In this document: one piece after another, positions 33,366 through 35,818 of the stretch
Numbering within the stretch: position 1 is the first letter of the stretch
How the letters are laid out: every line of letters begins with the position of its first letter
Assembly: GCA_022843905.1 (NCBI GenBank)
Contig: JALHMT010000059.1
Coordinates: 1 to 35,818 of the forward strand
Length of the DNA stretch: 35,818 nt
Direction: 5' to 3'
DNA from: Rubrivivax sp.
Lineage (GTDB): Bacteria > Pseudomonadota > Gammaproteobacteria > Burkholderiales > Burkholderiaceae_C
The notes under the pieces: generated by a model
The model's input: the letters and a program-made list of their open reading frames with translations, nothing else
The model's database searches: none
Told to the model about the DNA's origin: nothing
Program-made: the position numbers and the translations under genes

Positions 33366-33684
33366 CGAGGGAAGCCCGGGCGCGAGCAGGGCTCGAGACG
33401 CGGGGCAGAGTAGTGGTGTCGTGCTGCAGTGTCGTTCCTTGCGCCGGGCACCGTCAATTCGAACGCGGGGTGGCGGCCGATGCGCCGGGCGGGAAACACT
33501 TAGGCGGGGGGCGCGCACTTGCTTGTAGATTCGTCGGCGGGGCGGTGCTGACCGGGTCTGGCCCTTGCCCGTGAAAGTGGCGCGGCCTCCTGCTTCGTGC
33601 TCTGATGTACCCGCTGCGTCACCGTGTTGCAGACCCCTGGCCGACCGCCCCGAATCACGTTTCACCGAGCATCAAGGAGATCGC
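33366..33684. promoter_or_regulatory. Divergent control region between glgP and glgC
   Basis: 319 bp without a supported gene. It must hold the promoters of both arms of the glycogen locus. I see a candidate leftward promoter (described separately) and, at the right end, the strong glgC ribosome-binding site AAGGAGA (33674-33680). A short stretch at 33514-33534 (GCACTTGCTTGTAGATTCG) is less GC-rich than its flanks and may be part of the rightward promoter, but no acceptable -35/-10 pair was found. No riboswitch-like fold was recognised by eye. Confidence 0.6.
33428..33457 (-). promoter_or_regulatory. Candidate promoter for the glgP-glgB-glgX-malQ operon
   Basis: On the minus strand TTGACG (33457-33452) matches the -35 consensus in five of six bases. 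It is followed after 18 bp by GACACT (33433-33428), a weak -10. Transcription would start about 55 nt before the glgP ATG at 33365. Support comes mainly from the -35 and the position. Confidence 0.35.
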
Positions 33685-34950
33685 ATGAATCCAACGGCAG
33701 TGGCCCAGGGCCTGGACTTGCCGCGAAAGGCCGTGGCTCTGGTGCTGGCCGGCGGCCGCGGCAGCCGGCTGAAGAACCTGACCGACCGGCGCGCCAAGCC
33801 GGCGGTGTATTTCGGCGGCAAGTTCCGCATCATCGATTTCGCGCTGTCGAACTGCCTGAATTCCGGCATCCGGCGCATCGGCGTCATCACCCAGTACAAG
33901 AGCCACAGCCTGCTGCGCCATCTGCAGCGCGGCTGGGCCTTCCTGAAGACCGAGATGAACGAGTTCGTCGACCTGCTGCCCGCACAGCAGCGGCTGGACG
34001 AAGAGAGCTGGTACCGCGGCACGGCCGACGCCGTCTACCAGAACCAGGACATCCTGGACGGTTACCGCGCCGAGTACGTGGTGGTGCTGGCCGGCGACCA
34101 CATCTACAAGATGAACTACGCCGTGATGCTGGCCGACCACGTGGCGCTGGGGCACGACTGCACGGTCGGCTGCATCGAGGTGCCGCGCATGGAAGCCACG
34201 GCCTTCGGCGTGATGCACATCGACGAGAACCGCAAGATCGTCGACTTCGTCGAGAAGCCCGCCGACCCGCCCGCCATGCCGGGCAAGCCCGACCGTGCGC
34301 TGGCCAGCATGGGCATCTACATCTTCAATGCCAAGCGGCTCTACGAGGAACTCGAACTCGACATGGCCGACCCCAACTCGAACCACGACTTCGGCAAGGA
34401 CATCATCCCCAAGATGGTGCGTGACGGCGCGGCGGTGGCCCACCCCTTCGACCTCAGCTGCGTCGGCACCGAGCCTGGCGAAGAAGCCTACTGGCGAGAC
34501 GTCGGCACGATCGATGCTTACTGGGACGCCAACATCGATCTCACCGCCACCGACCCCCTGCTCAACCTGTACGACACCGACTGGCCGATATGGACCTACC
34601 AGCCGCAGCTGCCGCCGGCGAAGTTCGTGCACAACCAGGACGACCGCCGCGGCATGGCCATCGAATCGCTCGTCTCGGGCGGCTGCATCGTCTCGGGCTC
34701 GGTCTACCGCTCGGTGCTGTTTTCGCAGGTGCGGGTGCACTCGTTCACCCATGTCAACTGGTCGGTGCTGCTGCCGGGCGTGGAAGTGGGCCGCGGCGCA
34801 CGCATCACGCGCGCGGTGGTGGACCGCCACTGCACCATTCCCGACGGCATGGTGATCGGCGAGGACGCGCAGGCCGACGCCGCGCGGTTCTTCCGCACCG
34901 ACACCGGCATCACGCTGGTGACCAGCGACATGCTCAAGGCCGTACGCTGA
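33685..34950 (+). CDS. glgC: Glucose-1-phosphate adenylyltransferase (ADP-glucose pyrophosphorylase) GlgC
   Basis: A 421-residue enzyme that makes ADP-glucose from glucose-1-phosphate and ATP, the committed and allosterically controlled step of glycogen synthesis. The N-terminal nucleotidyltransferase domain has LVLAGGRGSRLKNLTDRRAK, FGGKFRIIDFALSNCLNSGI and LAGDHIYKMNY. The glucose-phosphate site is in FVEKPADPP followed by SMGIYIFNAKRLYEEL. The C-terminal left-handed beta-helix has ESLVSGGCIVSGSVYRSVLF and VDRHCTIPDGMVIGED. The N-terminal RRAKPAVYFGGK segment corresponds to the fructose-1,6-bisphosphate activator region in E. coli GlgC. Start ATG 33685, with AAGGAGA and a 4-nt spacer upstream. 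glgA follows 34 bp later. Confidence 0.97.
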   Translation: MNPTAVAQGLDLPRKAVALVLAGGRGSRLKNLTDRRAKPAVYFGGKFRIIDFALSNCLNSGIRRIGVITQYKSHSLLRHLQRGWAFLKTEMNEFVDLLPAQQRLDEESWYRGTADAVYQNQDILDGYRAEYVVVLAGDHIYKMNYAVMLADHVALGHDCTVGCIEVPRMEATAFGVMHIDENRKIVDFVEKPADPPAMPGKPDRALASMGIYIFNAKRLYEELELDMADPNSNHDFGKDIIPKMVRDGAAVAHPFDLSCVGTEPGEEAYWRDVGTIDAYWDANIDLTATDPLLNLYDTDWPIWTYQPQLPPAKFVHNQDDRRGMAIESLVSGGCIVSGSVYRSVLFSQVRVHSFTHVNWSVLLPGVEVGRGARITRAVVDRHCTIPDGMVIGEDAQADAARFFRTDTGITLVTSDMLKAVR

Positions 34951-34984
34951 ACAAGACGCATCAGGGCACGCCGAGGGAGGGCGC

Positions 34985-35818
34985 TTGATCAAGGTGTTGC
35001 ATGTGGCCGCGGAGGTCTTTCCGCTGGTCAAGACAGGCGGCCTGGCCGACGTGGTCGCCGCTTTGCCGGTGGCGCTAGCAGCGCAGGGTGCCGACGTCCG
35101 CCTGCTGCTGCCAGGCCTGCCGGCGGTCATCGAATCTGTGCAGCGCACGCGGGCCATTGTCGACATGGGCCCCTGTTTCGGCGCACTGCGCGTGCGTCTG
35201 CTGCTGGCACGCATGCCGCGAACCGAGTTGCCGGTCTATGTGGTCGACGCGCCCTATCTCTTCAAGCGTGAGGGCAGCCCCTACCAGAACCGGCAGGGCG
35301 ACGAATGGCCCGACAACGCGCAGCGCTTCGCCTTGCTGGGCTGGGCTGCCGCCCATCTGGCCGCCGGTGACGCCGACCTGCAGTGGGCGCCCGACATCGT
35401 GCACGCGCACGACTGGCACGCCGCCATGGCCTGCGCCTACATGAGCGACCATGCCGCCACGCAGGCGGCTTCGGTCTTCACCGTGCACAACCTGGCCTAC
35501 CAGGGCCTGTTTCCCATGCACGACGGCGCGCTGCTCGGGCTGCCTGCGCGCGTGATGTCGCCGGCAGGCCTGGAGTACCACGGCCAGATGAGCTTCATGA
35601 AGGCCGGGCTGAATTTCGCCGACCGCATCACCACGGTGAGCCCCACCTACGCGCGCGAGATCGCCACGCACGAGTTCGGATGCGGGCTGGACGGCGTCGT
35701 CCGCAGCCGCGCGGCCGACGTGCGGGGCATCATCAACGGCATCGACGAGCAGACCTGGAACCCCGCCACCGATCCCGCCATCGCCACGCGCTACGACGTC
35801 GGGCATCTCGAGAACAAG
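34985..35818 (+). CDS. glgA: Glycogen synthase GlgA, N-terminal part (gene runs off the window)
   Basis: The first 278 codons of a GT5 ADP-glucose-dependent glycogen synthase. The start is probably TTG at 34985: GAGGGAGG lies at 34973-34980, and translation then reads IKVLHVAAEVFPLVKTGGLA, the canonical N-terminus with the ADP-glucose-binding KTGGL (residues 16-20). Further motifs are VHAHDWHAAMACAYM, SVFTVHNLAYQGLFP, YHGQMSFMKAGLNFADRITT and VRGIINGIDEQTWNPATDPA. The second Rossmann domain is beyond the window. The gene is 34 bp downstream of glgC on the same strand, forming the synthetic arm of the glycogen locus. The unusual start codon and truncation mean a simple ATG-based scan would miss it. 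Confidence 0.95.
   Translation, partial: MIKVLHVAAEVFPLVKTGGLADVVAALPVALAAQGADVRLLLPGLPAVIESVQRTRAIVDMGPCFGALRVRLLLARMPRTELPVYVVDAPYLFKREGSPYQNRQGDEWPDNAQRFALLGWAAAHLAAGDADLQWAPDIVHAHDWHAAMACAYMSDHAATQAASVFTVHNLAYQGLFPMHDGALLGLPARVMSPAGLEYHGQMSFMKAGLNFADRITTVSPTYAREIATHEFGCGLDGVVRSRAADVRGIINGIDEQTWNPATDPAIATRYDVGHLENK

Noticed and set aside
28527..33413. A 1,628-codon open frame on the plus strand opposite glgX, glgB and glgP
   Set aside because: It is fully antisense to three unmistakable genes. Its product is a featureless mix of His, Gln, Arg, Val and Ala, as expected where third-position GC bias removes stops from the opposite strand.
1..35818. CRISPR arrays, insertion sequences, integrases or toxin-antitoxin pairs
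   Set aside because: I looked for regularly spaced repeats, transposase motifs and short paired genes and saw none.

Overview
The window is GC-rich chromosomal DNA from a betaproteobacterium, most likely of the order Burkholderiales (Rubrivivax/Leptothrix/Ideonella-like relatives are plausible). This rests on the look of the proteins, on conserved neighbourhoods (lptFG divergent from pepA-holC; CysB beside a CbiX-type chelatase) and on a GC-rich intergenic element of a kind common in that order. The assignment is inference. I saw no phage, transposase, CRISPR array or plasmid functions, and I call 24 protein genes, one tRNA and one gene remnant.

Layout. (1) 1-8840: the 5' part of metG, then an exceptional 2,009-residue protein joining a cholesterol-oxidase-like GMC oxidoreductase, an alpha/beta hydrolase with a cysteine nucleophile motif and a PhoD-like metallophosphoesterase. 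Upstream in the same direction lies a membrane hybrid histidine kinase, and then tRNA-Arg(TCT). (2) 8862-14847: a decayed glutathione-S-transferase N-terminus, an unrecognised conserved-looking protein, an APH-fold phosphotransferase, a Crp/Fnr regulator divergent from a class II aldolase, and a FimV-like inner-membrane protein. (3) 14881-21546: a tightly packed, mostly 4-bp-overlapping minus-strand operon lptF-lptG-cbiX-cysB-aminotransferase, divergent from pepA-holC. (4) 21547-24945: a solitary branched-chain amino-acid-type binding protein with a clear promoter/RBS and terminator, a LuxR-type response regulator, a MaoC hydratase and an orphan ParA ATPase. (5) 25000-35818: a complete glycogen locus, with glgP-glgB-glgX-malQ leftward and glgC-glgA rightward from a 319-bp divergent region.

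How the genes work together. The glycogen block holds synthesis (GlgC makes ADP-glucose, GlgA elongates, GlgB branches) and breakdown (GlgP phosphorolysis, GlgX debranching, MalQ recycling of short maltodextrins). The lpt operon couples the LPS export permease pair to a siroheme-type chelatase, the sulfur regulator CysB and a methionine-type aminotransferase, so three products share a sulfur theme. The most unusual object is the three-enzyme fusion with its adjacent sensor kinase. Its substrate is unknown; the parts suggest oxidation, (thio)ester or acyl chemistry and phosphoester cleavage on a hydrophobic substrate.
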